The notes: a model not told the origin generated them from the sequence alone. Shown: positions 1 through 12,343, counted from the stretch's first letter. The stretch is 64,000 nucleotides of DNA from Plazaster borealis (GCA_021014325.1 CM037461.1:11685501-11749500), one strand, 5' to 3'. Translations and numbers: made by a program.

Positions 1-873
1 AAAGATGAGGGTCAGCGAATTTCAATTATAATTTGGGGATTACCAAGGGGGGTGAATGGATCCCCATTGGTAATGTTAAAAAATTCATGGCACCCCTCTG
101 TTAGCTGGGGTGAGACCCCCTTAAATTTGGACACCTCTAATGCAAAGAATATAGTGTTTTTTTAATGAAATTACCCTAAATTCTATCTTTACAGAAATGT
201 GCTTTAAACTCAACCGATTTATACAATTTTTTGGTCATGTCTGTAGTGTTCTATATATAATAACATAGCATTTCTTAAATTTGCTTGTTTGGCTTTGAAA
301 TTATGCTAAGTGAACTTTAAAAATACCATAAAAATGACATTTTTTCAATTACCAAAAACTTCCGAAATTACTGAAATTTGAAATCAATGTATTTTCTATA
401 GTCAGGCTAGTTCAACATTGAACACGTACGTTCTACCCCCATTGACCCTGCAATATTTAGTTTTTAATCGTGCACAAATTAACGGTTCGCGGTTCCTTGA
501 CAACGGAGGGCGGGCTTCATGTAAACAATAAACTTTCAATCTTTCTAGCGCGCCTAATTCAAAACTTTTTGTTTTCAAATTTACGTTGCAAACACTTGAT
601 GCCATACTAAACCGAAAACAAAAGCCCATAGAGTAATTCGACTGGTAGTAAGACGAATAATGGACCCAAAACCCGTTGTTAAGGTAATCATTTTACAAAA
701 TAAATCTGTTAAAAAACACTTAATTAAACTAATTAATTTCTCAGTTTCAGAAGTTTTTCTGACGTTTTGAAAAATAGTTTACACAAGATGAATGGTTTAA
801 ATTGTCAAAAATGCTTACACTTTCTTACTACCATTTTTTCTTTTATTTTTGGGGGCATTTTAGAAACCATAAA
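1..873. other. Upstream region of the RAG1-like gene, no gene seen
   Basis: I find no convincing coding segment here. A TTTTAG acceptor-like site ends at 863, just before the chosen start of the next gene, so a 5' untranslated exon may lie in this stretch. An ATG at 660 followed by a donor-like AAG/GTAATC at 683/684 is present. Joining it to the acceptor at 863 puts the downstream exon out of frame, so it is at most an upstream ORF or leader exon. Confidence 0.4.
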
Positions 874-3800
874 ATGGAGCACCATGCTGCTGTTCTCGAT
901 GCACTTTGTCGGGTCTGTGGAAAGAGACAAATGCAGGCAGCCTACAAAGCAAAGGGAAAATCTCAAACAAAAGTCCAACCACACTTGTATGCAAGGATTA
1001 AGCATACTTTCTTTATAGATTTGACATGTGATGACCCACAGCAGCATCCTAGCCATATCTGCTTAGCTTGTTTGTCAAAGCTTAGCAAAAAACGCAAGTA
1101 CCCAGATATACCCCTTCTAAACTGGCCTATACATGGAAATCCTTGTGAAATATGCAAAGAGTTTTCCAATCAAAGTGCAGGTGGTAGGCCACGCAAGAAA
1201 AAGAGAGTTGGAAGATCAGCAGCAAATGACCAACCGTCAGAGATTGAACAAATGTTACACAGGCGTTTGTCAGCTCCCATCACAAAGGATATGGAGAGAA
1301 TTGCCACCCATGTATTAAAGACAAAACTACATCAATCAGGAGGGATCACAGCAGAATTTTCAACACGAGGCCAGGTATTAAGTTCAATTCAATTCAAAAC
1401 TGGTTTATTTTAAAAATGCATCACCAAATAAAAAGGTCATAAACTAAAAGATTTTTGTTCACAATGAACTTACATTAAAAATATATGTACATGTATATTA
1501 TGTTAAATACAACATAAAAATATCAACAGAATAATTTGATAACGAATAAACCATGACAAACATGTTGGAGGGTTGTGTTTAGGAACTTCGCTTGCCAATT
1601 TGCAAGTCATACTAATATCAAAGTAAACAAATTATCATGGCTCATTAAATATTGTTTTATTTCCACTTGTTTTTATACAGCCACTGACAACCATTTGTGT
1701 TCCAAGGGCTAGAGTGACAAATGAAGGTGTGTCTGGAGCAATGGAGAGGACACGACTTAAGGCTCTTGAGAAGGCTAAACAAGTCATCGGAATAAGTAAG
1801 GCTCCATCAAGGTTGCCACTACACGAGGTGCAGCAAACAAATGCTCTTTCAATGAAGACACAGCTAGGAATCTCCTGGACGAAAAATAGAAAATTGAAAA
1901 GGTTTGTTTCAGGCATGTCTAAATAAAGTGATCTATTATAAACTGAAAAATCTGATTCATAGATACAACAAGAAAACCCAAGTTAAAATTTATTTTAATT
2001 AATTACCAGATGGTTGAAAGATTGTGGGGTTGTGACAGCAAGTGAGCATCAGATGAGATCCCAAGAAAATGCAGTCCTTGATAACAACATGGTGGCTGAA
2101 TACCTTCCCATGATATTTCATGATGACAAAGAAAATGGGAAAGTTACCAGACAAGCAGCATGCGTGCAAGTGAAATCCCTTGTACAGAAAGTCAACCAGC
2201 AATTAGACGAGTATAGCAAGTGAGTAGAACTTGTCTCTATAAACTTTGTGTGAACAATATAATTATGTAGTATCTCCACAACTTGTTTACCTTTAATCCA
2301 TTTGTACTTCAGGGCAGAGGAATTAACTTGGCACAATGGTCTAATCCCAGAGGATGAACTGTGGCTGAAACTAGGAGGAGACAAGGGAGGAAAAACATTT
2401 AAGCAAATGTTTCAAGTTGCCAATGTCACACACCCTAATGCTCCTCGCCACACGGTAGTTGTATGTGCCTTCGAAGCCAGTGACAATGCACACAACCTTG
2501 ATGTTGGTTTGCAGCTGTTCAAGAAGCAAGTTCAGGAAGACCTGATGAATTTCCAGTGTAGGTACATTCTTAGTTCTGTAAATAAAAAGCAAGTTCTTTT
2601 TTAGTATTACAGTAAATTATAATTTTCTTTTCTAAGTACAATAATCTGCAACAAAAGCTTAATTCATGATATCCTTTTCTCCCAAAAATCATTTACAGAG
2701 GCCGTAAGCTAAGGATATTTGTATTTGGGGATTATGAGTATCTGAGCAAAACGTATGGACTATCGGGGCCTAGCGGTAAGTAAAGAAATCAAGCACTAGC
2801 ATGTTAACCTCAGTGAATTTAATTTTCACTAAAATGTTGTGATACTCTAAATTTTTATATAATATTGTGTGAACATTCATTTGTAGGTCGACACTGTTGC
2901 CTATGGTGTACAACTGAACACAATGAGATGAAGAAGTCACCGAAGGATAGAAAACGAAGCAAGCAGAGAAGTCTCGAGAATATGGAAGCTTCTCTCAAAG
3001 CTTTCAAGGCCAGTGGAGGAAAAATCAACAAGGCCAAAGAGTTTGACAATGTCATCAGAGAACCTCTGATGAAAGTTCCCCTGTCACAGGTAATCCAAGA
3101 TTTTTGAAAGAACACCTCAATTATAAACAAAAATAATCAAATAAATGCATACACAATCTCTTGGATTAATTAATGGACTATCCAAAATCTTAAATGTCTA
3201 CATGTATTTTTGTCTAGGTGTGCCCTCCTGGTCTTCATACAAGCTTAGGCTTATTTTTGAAGCACTACGTCAGTTTCGAGGGAGCCTGTAACAATATAGA
3301 TCTGGAAATAGCGAGAACCATGACATCAGCTGAATGTGTGGCAGGTGACTCTCTCTTCACATCAAGCTACAAGACAATCCTGCAAACAATTCAGAAGGTG
3401 AAAGACCTACAGACGAGAGCAGAGGCCTTCAAGGAAAACAGCAGAGCTCTCCATCATCAAATAGTTACACTTGCTGATTTCTGTGAATCAGGTGATTCAG
3501 TTCTGCAATTCGTCACAGACACCCTTGCCGATAGTCAAGCAGAGCATGACAAACTAGTAAGTTAATTTATAAATTAAATCATTGATTATTTACATTGTTC
3601 CATTTGGAGTGATGATAATTTGCAAATAATATTGTTTTACATGTACCATTCTCAGGTGTCAGATTCAGCAGCACTTCTCAAGAAAGTTCCGAAAAAACTT
3701 GTGGCAGGGCAAGGACCACTTACATCAGAGGTTGAGAGCACACTGCAGAAGATGAGAGTAGCTCGACAAGCCTATCATGGTAGAGCCTTTGTAGGTAACC

Positions 3801-4535
3801 ACGTTGATAAGTGCTGCAAGGTTAGTTAAAGGGTCAAAATCAAAATGTGTAAATACTAAATAAAACCATAACCAAATAACTATAACAAAAACTATCCACT
3901 TGTTCTCATTCATAACATTTTGATATTTGCAGTTGGAGAACATCACAAGTCTGACATCATCAGTTGTGATTTTAACTGAGCGTATCTGCCCTACCATGAA
4001 ATCACAGGTACACCAAATTGCAGCTAAATATGAAAAGCTGTTTTCAAAATTTGCAGCTTGTCACCGACGCTACAACAGTGCAGAAGTAATGACGGATGCA
4101 AGTATTAATACACTAGGTATGTTATATTCTTTGCTAGTGTTTTTTTAAAGAGTTTTCAAACAAGACTTTTACAAAATGATTAATTCAAAATGTTAGTCTT
4201 CATAATGATCATAAAAAACTTTCTTACCAACAGAGTCTGAAATCCTCGACTACACCGACTTCTTCCGGAAAGAGTTCAAGGAGGAAACTTATCCGCCCAA
4301 GCTACATATGTTGGAGCAACACGTAGTTCCCTTCATAAGACGATGGAAAGTTGGCTTGGGGTTTATGGGGGAGCAAGGAGGTGAAGGTGTTCATGCACGA
4401 CTAAATGCCATCCGAAGTGACACCAGAGGCTTCAGTGACAACCTGTCCGTCCTGAAGTCCGTTCTAAAATGCCACTGGGTGCAGACAAGTCCAGCCTACG
4501 CCAAGACTTCACTTTCTCTGGAACGCAGACAATAA
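874..4535 (+). CDS. RAG1-like DDE transposase-family protein, ten exons, intact frame
   Basis: Exons I assign, all with GT/AG borders and matching phases: 874-1374, 1681-1901, 2010-2219, 2313-2561, 2699-2775, 2887-3089, 3218-3556, 3656-3820, 3933-4116, 4234-4535. They sum to 2,451 nt, or 816 residues plus TAA. The N-terminus (residues 12-110) has CRVC, HPSHICLAC and a WPIHGNPCEIC segment, matching the order of the zinc-binding N-terminal region of RAG1. The RAG1 RING is not seen. The core shows LGGDKGG (D334), FGDYEYL (D405) followed by CLWC (C424, C427), an H741-x4-H746 pair, GEQGGEGVH (E763/E767) and KCHWVQTS. The order and spacing mirror RAG1 D600, D708, C727/C730, H937/H942, E962 and the following HHW segment. 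Known relatives are Transib, ProtoRAG and the molluscan N-RAG-TP family. Strand transfer by a DDE nuclease is inferred. I saw no RAG2-like gene nearby and could not define terminal inverted repeats. It may be a transposon or a host-retained copy. Confidence 0.8.
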
Positions 4536-4539
4536 TAAA
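4534..4539 (+). terminator. Polyadenylation signal overlapping the RAG1-like stop codon
   Basis: AATAAA begins within the TAA stop codon of the preceding gene. It would give a very short 3' untranslated region. This is seen directly; its use is inferred. Confidence 0.35.
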
Positions 4540-6215
4540 AGACTGCTAGAGTAACTAACTGGAGGGTCCAATCGCTAAAATCAACAAACAAAAAATTGGG
4601 ATGTATAGGCCTAATATCAAAGAAAACATTATTTTATTATTGCCTATTTTTATATAAATTGTCTGAAATCATGTAAGTTGCAATCAGGAAATGATGAATA
4701 AAAAATATTTGCCATGATGGTTGGTGGAGGTAAAAATTATATCAATATTGTCTTAAATCAAGTAAATTATTCAAAATCAGAGTTTTAATTCAGAGTTTTA
4801 AATTATTTAAACCAATATATATTAAAATATGTATTTTTGAATTGTAAGGAGATTGAGTGTATGGTTGAATTAGTAGTAAGTGGTTGTTCTAGTGACTCGA
4901 CTGATATCATGGACATTGATTGCCCATGGATGATGTTGTTATGGATTGGCAGAACTCCTGGTCCTATATCCATAAAACCATGTTGGTGACCACCAGTCAA
5001 GTTGGTAAAATGTACTATTAAAGTCAGAGCAGGGCAGGGTACACCCAAACCACTTACAAAAGGCTTTTATCATGTTATTTGTAATAAAATATTGTCATAT
5101 TCTTGTACTTAGTCATCATGGGGCCTTTACTTTTTATAACCCAGTATCATGAGTTTCTAACCCCAGGCATGCCAGGAGAGTTGGCTGACTGACTGATCTA
5201 TCATGATCATGTACACTGAACAATAGATCAATAAAGAGTATGGTTGATAAACTTTAGTTAACAATGGCAATAAAGATGATTTAAACTCACCATTCCTCTA
5301 TTGGCTGATTGATTGTGTGTTTTTCAACTTGGTGCTGACTGCTCTTCTTATACGCCATGTACGCTGTACATTAACAAGCGTGTGGTTCTGTTCAGTGTTC
5401 AGTACAGCGTACATACCATCACAGAACACCCACACACGACAGACGGAAGTACCCTCAGTACCCAAAAAATAAAAATGGTAGTGAAGCAGTTTACAGGCAT
5501 CCGGGACCTTCATACCCTCATGAGTCATTTTCTATTTTTGGATTTTTCCTAAAAACTTTAACATCAATTTTGGAGCCCGATCAAAAATACCTTTTTATCC
5601 ACAGACAAAAAACGTCCAAAAATTTACTACTTTTTCACGAACAGATTTACCATAATTTTTCTGTTTTGATTTTGTTAAAATTAGACTCAAAATGACGTGA
5701 AAGATGTCTACTTGTCAGAATAAATGTCATTTTACTGTTAAAATCATGAATAAAGTCGCTAAAACAGTGATCGTGAAAACCCCCACGAAAACTTCGTTTG
5801 TGCACATCCGCTATTCATATGCTAAAAATGCCTGAAAGTCGCGCATGCGCACAAACTAAACTTCGCCTCAGAACGTACGTGTGAAACTTACATTCATAAG
5901 AGGATATGTAGTGTGCTTAAAGGATATTAAATCTAACATTTGGGGGTTTTCAAAATTGTTGAGGTAGGGAATTTTGTATATGGGTCTATTTACCTATTTA
6001 CCCTTATTTTTAAGCAATAAGTTGTGTTTTCCAGTTTAATTGAGTTACCAATTCCTTTTTATGTATACTTTTGAGTTATAATAACTAAATAGATACAAAG
6101 CACCATGTTCTTTTACAGAAAAACATATTTTAATGATTTTAGAACATTCCATTCCTTGAAAGGGGGGTTTTAACCCTCCCCCAACCATGTGGTTTATCTA
6201 ATTGTGCACAATACA
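4540..6215. other. Non-coding stretch with one interleaved inverted-repeat cluster
   Basis: No gene is visible. At about 5356-5440 two inverted-repeat pairs interleave in the order A-B-A'-B': TGTACGCTGTAC with GTACAGCGTACA, and CGTGTGGTTCTGT with ACAGAACACC..CACACG. The rest is AT-rich sequence without clear repeats. Confidence 0.4.
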
Positions 6216-6432
6216 CCCTTCAATATTTATGCTGACGTCATATTTTGGTAGGCTTTTACACTGCACCGTTCTGCTGCATGAGTTTACCATCAGACATGAG
6301 CTTTTGGATGGATTTTGCGAGCGTCCGAAGGGCTGTATGGTCAAAATCAGAAATGAATGTAGTGTTAAAGCCTACCGCCCACAGCCTCGGTTTGACCCTT
6401 AAAATATGACGTCAGCATAAATATTAAGAAGG
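6216..6432. repeat. Short inverted-repeat element (MITE-like)
   Basis: Two near-perfect inverted arms face each other, 6216-6246 and 6401-6432. The core pairing is AATATTTATGCTGACGTCAT against its complement, so each arm carries a TGACGTCA palindrome. The 150-bp centre has no coding potential that I trust. No target duplication could be fixed by eye. Confidence 0.6.
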
Positions 6433-7037
6433 GCGTATGCTTCCTTTATAGCCATACATCGTGACAAAAACAATCTATATTGTTAAAAAATAATTTTAGC
6501 TAAAAGATTGGGCCACCCTGTACAGCATCAACAAAATGTTGTTTATAGGAATTTAATGGTATGTTCAATAAAAATGTTCAGAGCCATTTTATAAGTCAAC
6601 ATATTGTACTGACAAATGTTCATAAATATTATATGATGGTTTTTTTTTACTAAAGGGAGAAACTATTCCACTATCACATTCACAAGTCAGTGAATGCATG
6701 CAATGGTATATAGACGCTATAATCATGCTGATATCAGAAACAGTTGCAGTTGTAATATCATTTCGAACTTCTGATCTATAATACTTATGGGACCTATGAC
6801 ATAACAAAATCAGTTTGACCTGATGTTATACCTTTTTATATTTCTAAAACAATTATTTCTGATAATACACTGTACTCTGTTAATTATAAGCCTTTTGTAT
6901 TTTGGAACGTGCTAATCGTCATGATGATAACCTGTGTTGATAATGATAACATAATTGCACGTTTCAATTTTTGTATAATTTAGTTACATTGTTGGTTTTA
7001 TTACTGCAAAGTGGAAGGCTTACGATATGATATTTAT
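6433..7037. other. Intergenic, nothing recognised
   Basis: AT-rich sequence. I see no gene, repeat or regulatory site that can be supported. Confidence 0.4.
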
Positions 7038-7039
7038 GT

Positions 7040-7395
7040 CTTGTCTTCGGAGCCACCTTTGTTGGTACAAGTACATGTACATTTACCAACAAGACTTTTC
7101 AGTACTTTGATGAAACTGTCTTTGCGCGTTTCAGGTCCTTCAACTTTCAATCCAAAGTTTTCACACAGATCTTTCAATTCACTTATGCGTTTGTAATCAG
7201 AGTACAAACATTGATATCACCAAACATGATTGGATGGGAAATGTCTATTTCAGCATAAACTGATTTGCGAAGTCTTTCTTCGTTCTCTGAACTTTCCCAA
7301 GTACGAAAGTCTTCTTCACTCGCATCTACGTCCACATCATCATGGTGACCTTTGCCTGCTTGATGCCTTTTCTGAGCAGCTGCAAGTGTAAGGGG
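7040..7395 (-). pseudogene. Decayed minus-strand coding fragment, SAP-like helix-rich piece
   Basis: Read on the minus strand, an acceptor-like TTGCAG near 7385 precedes an acidic segment (DDVDVDASEEDFRTWESSENEE). It runs open to a TAA near 7190. A different frame then gives RISELKDLCENFGLKVEG followed by ETRKDSFIKVLKSLV and a short Cys/Thr tail, with a one-base frame change between the parts. The second part has the leucine/lysine pattern of SAP-type helices, but the match is weak. I read this as a broken exon of an unidentified gene or element. It could be a terminal exon plus chance reading frame. Confidence 0.3.
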
Positions 7396-8376
7396 TGAAA
7401 TTTTTGGCCTATTTTACATTATCCGTGAAAGCATGGAGGTAGGAATAATTTTATAAAGGGGGCTGGTATTTGCTTTGACCCACTTGGCTACACCCATCTC
7501 ATAAATATTTAGTACTGCTTTGCATACAGCTAAAGGTTACACCATGACCTGCATTTCCCAGGATAGTAAACAAAACGTTTTCAGGAAGTGGCAGCTGTGT
7601 GGAATTCCACGCGAAAAACACATCACAACTGGCGACGAGGATGTTTTCTAAACCTCATATAGCCTAGTTATTGACAAGGAGTGTTTATCTCCTTAATTGG
7701 TGCAAGACTGTGCTGAGGATAACTTTTGTGAGTAATATTTAATCTGTTGGCATGTCGACTTTGAGGGTGCCTGCTAGCTTTGTTTATAATATTGAATGGG
7801 CCCAAAACTTGAATAATCTTCTTGATCCTGTCGCTTGAATAGATTCATATCCCAAACTTATTATTACGGTAGAGTGATGCCAAACCTAAAAGTATCAACA
7901 CATTGGATTGCAGGCCCCATAGCCAATTGGAGGGAGGGGGTGTGATTAGGATAAACATTTGTTTATACATGTTGATAAAGGCCTGCTGTTTGGTAGATGG
8001 AAGCTTCATTTTGCCAATTTTTTAAATAAAAAGGTCAAATTGTAATCCATAAAAATGAAAGGAAGTAATTAAATAAGGTAGTCTAATTTGGTTTTACATA
8101 CTTATTTGGTTATACATCCATACTTGACTTCACAAGTGACAGGATGAAGTTGTAACTTTTGGGTTTGGTCAAGTTGCCTGGCACCATGTTCATAATGTTA
8201 TTTTTAAAAAATTTAAATACCATATTTCCACATTATGCCAAGTACCATAATGCTTAAATGTTATGACGTATCTTCATTTGATTTCAAACAACACCTTTCA
8301 AAACATTAACATCAGTTCTTTATTTATGGAAAATATCATTACTTATAAAGCCCATTATTTGCATTCCTTTTTACAG

Positions 8377-11070
8377 GATGGCCATGCCATATTCTTCAGT
8401 TGCAATGTGTTTGCTCACAGCGTGCCAAGTCATACAAGGTGGCTGTTTGCATGATGGAGGATGGGGAGGTCATGAGAAGTACTTGCCATGCCCAGTTGGG
8501 TAAGACATGTGAATATACTACTAATAATAAACGCCTTGTATGGCTGAATAAATCTATTATTCAAAATGAGTCAAGGTTGTATTTACCCAAGACTCAGTTC
8601 AACTTGAGTTGCAGTTGACACCTTGTTGCAGCATTGATCACATTTCAAGATTGCCAATTCAAAATACTTGAAAAGCACACACGTCACCACAATTTGAATC
8701 AAGTGGCATGGCAATGTCAAATGGATAGGCAAAATTGTTTGTTGACAGCCATTATTTGTTTTCCTTCAGAAAATGTACAATCACATGTGAAAATATTAAT
8801 CTTGGTATTCTGACCCCCCCCCCCCAACAAAATATATTAATATGGTTATGCCTCAAAGCATTTTTTTTAATCCTTGCTTTTTTATTTGTAGGCTTGCATT
8901 AAAGTGCAGCCACATTGGCGCACTTCTGTTTCCTATGCAAGATATACAAAGAAATGGATGCCAGATTTCTAAGACCTCCAAGAAGTCCACATGGAATGTC
9001 CCAAAGAAGAAAATCCTAAATACGGAGAAGCTGGATGACATCAGGGTTTCTAAAGCAAGATTCCATGCAGGTATACTTTTCTTAACATCAGCATTTTTGA
9101 AAATGATTATAAAAAGCCTGTTGAATGTTGTACTATCCTACTTTATATAACTCACACACAGATACTTGTTATTTGATTGGTTAAATGTCATCACATGTCA
9201 TTCTTTATTTTGCCATGTACAACTGTAATGCTCTGAAAAGTGCTATAGCTGTCCTATAGCATTTTGGTTAAGGGCGGTTGCGGTCATTGGCCTGTTTTTT
9301 GTCTCGTCATTCCCAAAATGTTTACCCTCGCTCATCAGTTTAGCATCCAAATGAAGATACAGTTGTGTTGTGGTGGTCTTTCGCTTATACGCACTGCGCA
9401 CACACATGCTGACATGCTAAATTGTATCATTAATGGATGCAGCTAGTACGCGCTTCTAAAACCCAATGGTACCTTTCAAAATTTTAAGATTTAAATTAAT
9501 TTTTTAATTATCCAATGACAAGGATCTATGTGTGTTACATAAAACAAAGTACGGATGTGTTTTATTTGTAACAATGTCACAGAATACAAATATTGGATGC
9601 ATACGAGTGCAATATCACAGAATATAATCACAAGTGAAATCTGGACTGTTCCATTTCACAGAGCAAAGCCGAGTGAAATGGAACAGTCCAGATTTCACCG
9701 AGTGATTATATTCTGTGATATTGCACTCATATGCATCCAATATTTGTATACTATTGTTTGATTGCACATCAAATGCAATATTACACTGTGATAGCCACCA
9801 AATTGATGTAATTGTTGTTTATTTGCAAATTTTCTTCAAATTGTTTATAGAGACTGGAGAAGCCGAGATCAAGGTTGAGAAATGTGACTTTGACCCCAGG
9901 CATTCATCAGAGCAATCACCACTTCAAACTACGGCAGCAACCATGGCAGTTCAGGAACTGATGGATGTTTTTGCAGGGTCGGGATTAGGTCAAGCCTGGG
10001 GTCTGTCATCTAAGCCACCCTGCCCATCAATGGCAGTTGAGATCCAAACAACCATTGAATACAATAAAGTTAAGGCTGTATTCCCATGCAAAATAAATTC
10101 TCCATTCCAGACAATCAAATTAGGCCTTCTTGAAAAGTATGACAAAAAGCAGTCAGCTGGCTCATCATTATGAAACTATCATTAACCCTATCTCCCTGGA
10201 CACAAAATTATTAAAATTCATTTCAAATTATTTCCAGTCAGTTTCTTTTCTCTCTTTGTAAAAGTATTTATTTAAACTCCTACAGGTAATCTGAATCATA
10301 TGAAGATGATGCATTCTGATCTGGATGTTGATGAAGTGAAGATCAAGGGGGAAGAAATGTTTGCAGACATCGTCCTTACCCAGGCTGAAGCTGACCACAT
10401 CGAGATGGAAACCAGAGGACAGGCAAGCAACCACTCATGGCACATGTTCCGAGCTGGTCGCATTACAGCATCCAACATGAAAAGGGCCATCAACACCAAC
10501 TTGGCTCGTCCTTCATTAAGTTTAGTTAAAGCTGTATGCTATCCCTCAGATCAGCCTCAAATAAAAACACCAAGTATACAGTGGGGAAGATCCCATGAGG
10601 CAACAGCAAGATCCAAGTATCGTTGGCAGCAAAAGCAACACCATAGTGGGTTAAAAGTTACCACTTGTGGTCTAATAGTGCACCCCAACTATCCATACCT
10701 TGGGGCATCCCCTGATGGCAAGGTTTATTGTGATTGCTGTGGTGAAGGTCTTTTGGAAATTAAATGTCCATACATAATAAGAGAAAAGAAAGTTAGTAAA
10801 GAGGCTGCATTTTTACAAGATGAAGGTCAGTTAGTGCTTAACAGAAGGCATCCCTATTATTATCAAGTTCAAACCCAGATATTCCTGTCCCAATCTCAGT
10901 ATTGTGACTTTGTTGTGTTTACTTTAAAAGACTTATTTGTTGAAAGAATTGAACTAGATTCCAAGTTTTGCAAGGCCATGGTGGAAAATACAGCAGATGT
11001 GTACAGACAAATAATTCTACCTGAACTCCTGGGACAAGTGTTCACTAAATCTACAAATGCTGAGGATTGA
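8377..11070 (+). CDS. SWIM-like zinc finger plus YqaJ (PDDEXK) nuclease protein, spliced
   Basis: Proposed exons are 8377-8499, 8892-9070, 9851 to about 9988 (end uncertain) and 10286-11070. The last exon carries TRGQASNHSWHMFRAGRITAS, then LGASPDG and LLEIKCP. These are the conserved blocks of YqaJ/lambda-exonuclease-type recombinases, with Asp and Glu-x-Lys as the metal-binding catalytic set. The first two exons carry a SWIM-like pattern ending in KCSHIGALLF. SWIM plus YqaJ is a common architecture in invertebrate genomes, often in multicopy, element-like families. Two oddities suggest decay or a missed exon. The phase between exons 1 and 2 is off by one base, and the usual CxC of SWIM reads C-H-A here. 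Exon 2 to exon 3 is in phase (FDPRH segment). The role is probably processing of double-stranded DNA ends. The nuclease domain is firm; the exact gene model is not. Confidence 0.65.
9586..9750. repeat. Fold-back element in an intron of the YqaJ gene
   Basis: A long palindrome has arms of about 75 bases (9586-9660 and 9672-9750) separated by roughly 11 bases (GAGCAAAGCCG). Pairing includes GGAACAGTCCAGATTTCAC and TATTGCACTC. It lies between exons 2 and 3 of the nuclease gene. A sequence near 49,700-49,760 shares fragments (ATCTGGACT, TTTCA..GAGGCAAAGC) and may be a diverged relative. Confidence 0.65.
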
Positions 11071-12343
11071 GTGTACATGTAAATACAGAGGTGGCAGTGT
11101 TTCCTCCGAATTGAATAGTCCAGCTACAAAGGACCCTATGGGGAGAAATTGAGGAATTGTGGATTTTTGGTAAAAGTGTGAAATTTGTTAGATCAAAAAA
11201 AAAAAAATTGTAAATATGGTCCTCCCATTAAAAAGGAAAGACACAAGATGGCTCATTTTGTACACCCATGCCAAATTTCATGCATTTATTATAAAGTGCA
11301 CAATTTGTTTAGCAGCTGGACTAGAACAGATGTGAGGTATTACAAGATATTTCAAACAGCCAACAATCACAACAAAACAATATCTGTTACTCTTGGTCTC
11401 TTGCAATAAACTAGTTTATTCACTCATTCATAGCTTATTTTTATGTTAAAACATCCTGCTGAGGTCCATAAATGTGACCAATATATTAATTTAGACAACA
11501 AATTATAATACTACGTTGCATTTTAAAATATATTTTTTCATCTCAATAATTTTTGGGAATGCATTTAGTAGTTGGTTGTTGTTCCAATGTATAATGCATC
11601 ATCCAATTCGTATTTTTATTTTCAAATGACATTAGTAAATTTAAGACAACTAAAGTCCTGTACCTTCAAAATAATAATGACCTTGGTAGGCTTGGGCCAC
11701 ATTTGTGGATCCTACCTTGGCCTCGGCCCATTAAGAAAAAGATCCCCAGTCATTTTTGACACAGTAAAAGATCACATCATTACACTTTTATGAAGTCTAT
11801 AGTATGGTCAATTGGTCATGTTCATACTCTGACTTCAGGGTCTGTATACATTTGGTAATGACTCTGAAAATTAATGGCAATAAAAACTTACTTGGTAAGA
11901 AGTGCAGGAGCTTTTGTTAGTTTAAAGCATGTTGAGAAACTTTTCACTTTGAAGTACTGCGGTTATGGAAAAAGATAACACTTTTTATCCCCCAAAAAGT
12001 TGAATCTGAGAAGCGTTACTGCCTTAACGTTTCTCAGAATGTGTATTCCACTTGCAGATTATTCTTCCTGCGTGGACAAACTGCTCCAGAATTTCAGCAA
12101 TATCTCAAAAACGCTACCACCTATTGAAATGAAATTTTCACAAGTTAGTTTTATGGTATATATCTGCAACTATATAGGATTGAAACAAACAGTGGGTTCC
12201 AAACATATTATTTCTTTTGTGGAGTACTAAGGTATTTTCAGCTATTTATGTTGCACCGTTTCAGGCCACATTTTATGACACAAGAGGCTCTGACAAATTG
12301 GATAGATAACAGCAAACTTTAAAAATATCACCAATTGAGCTTT
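11071..12343. other. Non-coding region between convergent genes
   Basis: Nothing beyond the 3' region of the YqaJ gene is recognised. An AATAAA-containing stretch near 11,404 could serve as its polyadenylation signal. AT-rich sequence follows. Confidence 0.35.

Noticed and set aside
402..629. 75-codon minus-strand frame
   Set aside because: No domain, no splice context and no conservation signal visible; length is within chance.
660..683. Start codon and first coding exon of the RAG1-like gene
   Set aside because: Splicing its donor to the acceptor at 863 puts the RAG1-like frame out of phase and hits a stop; the ATG at 874 gives the full frame.
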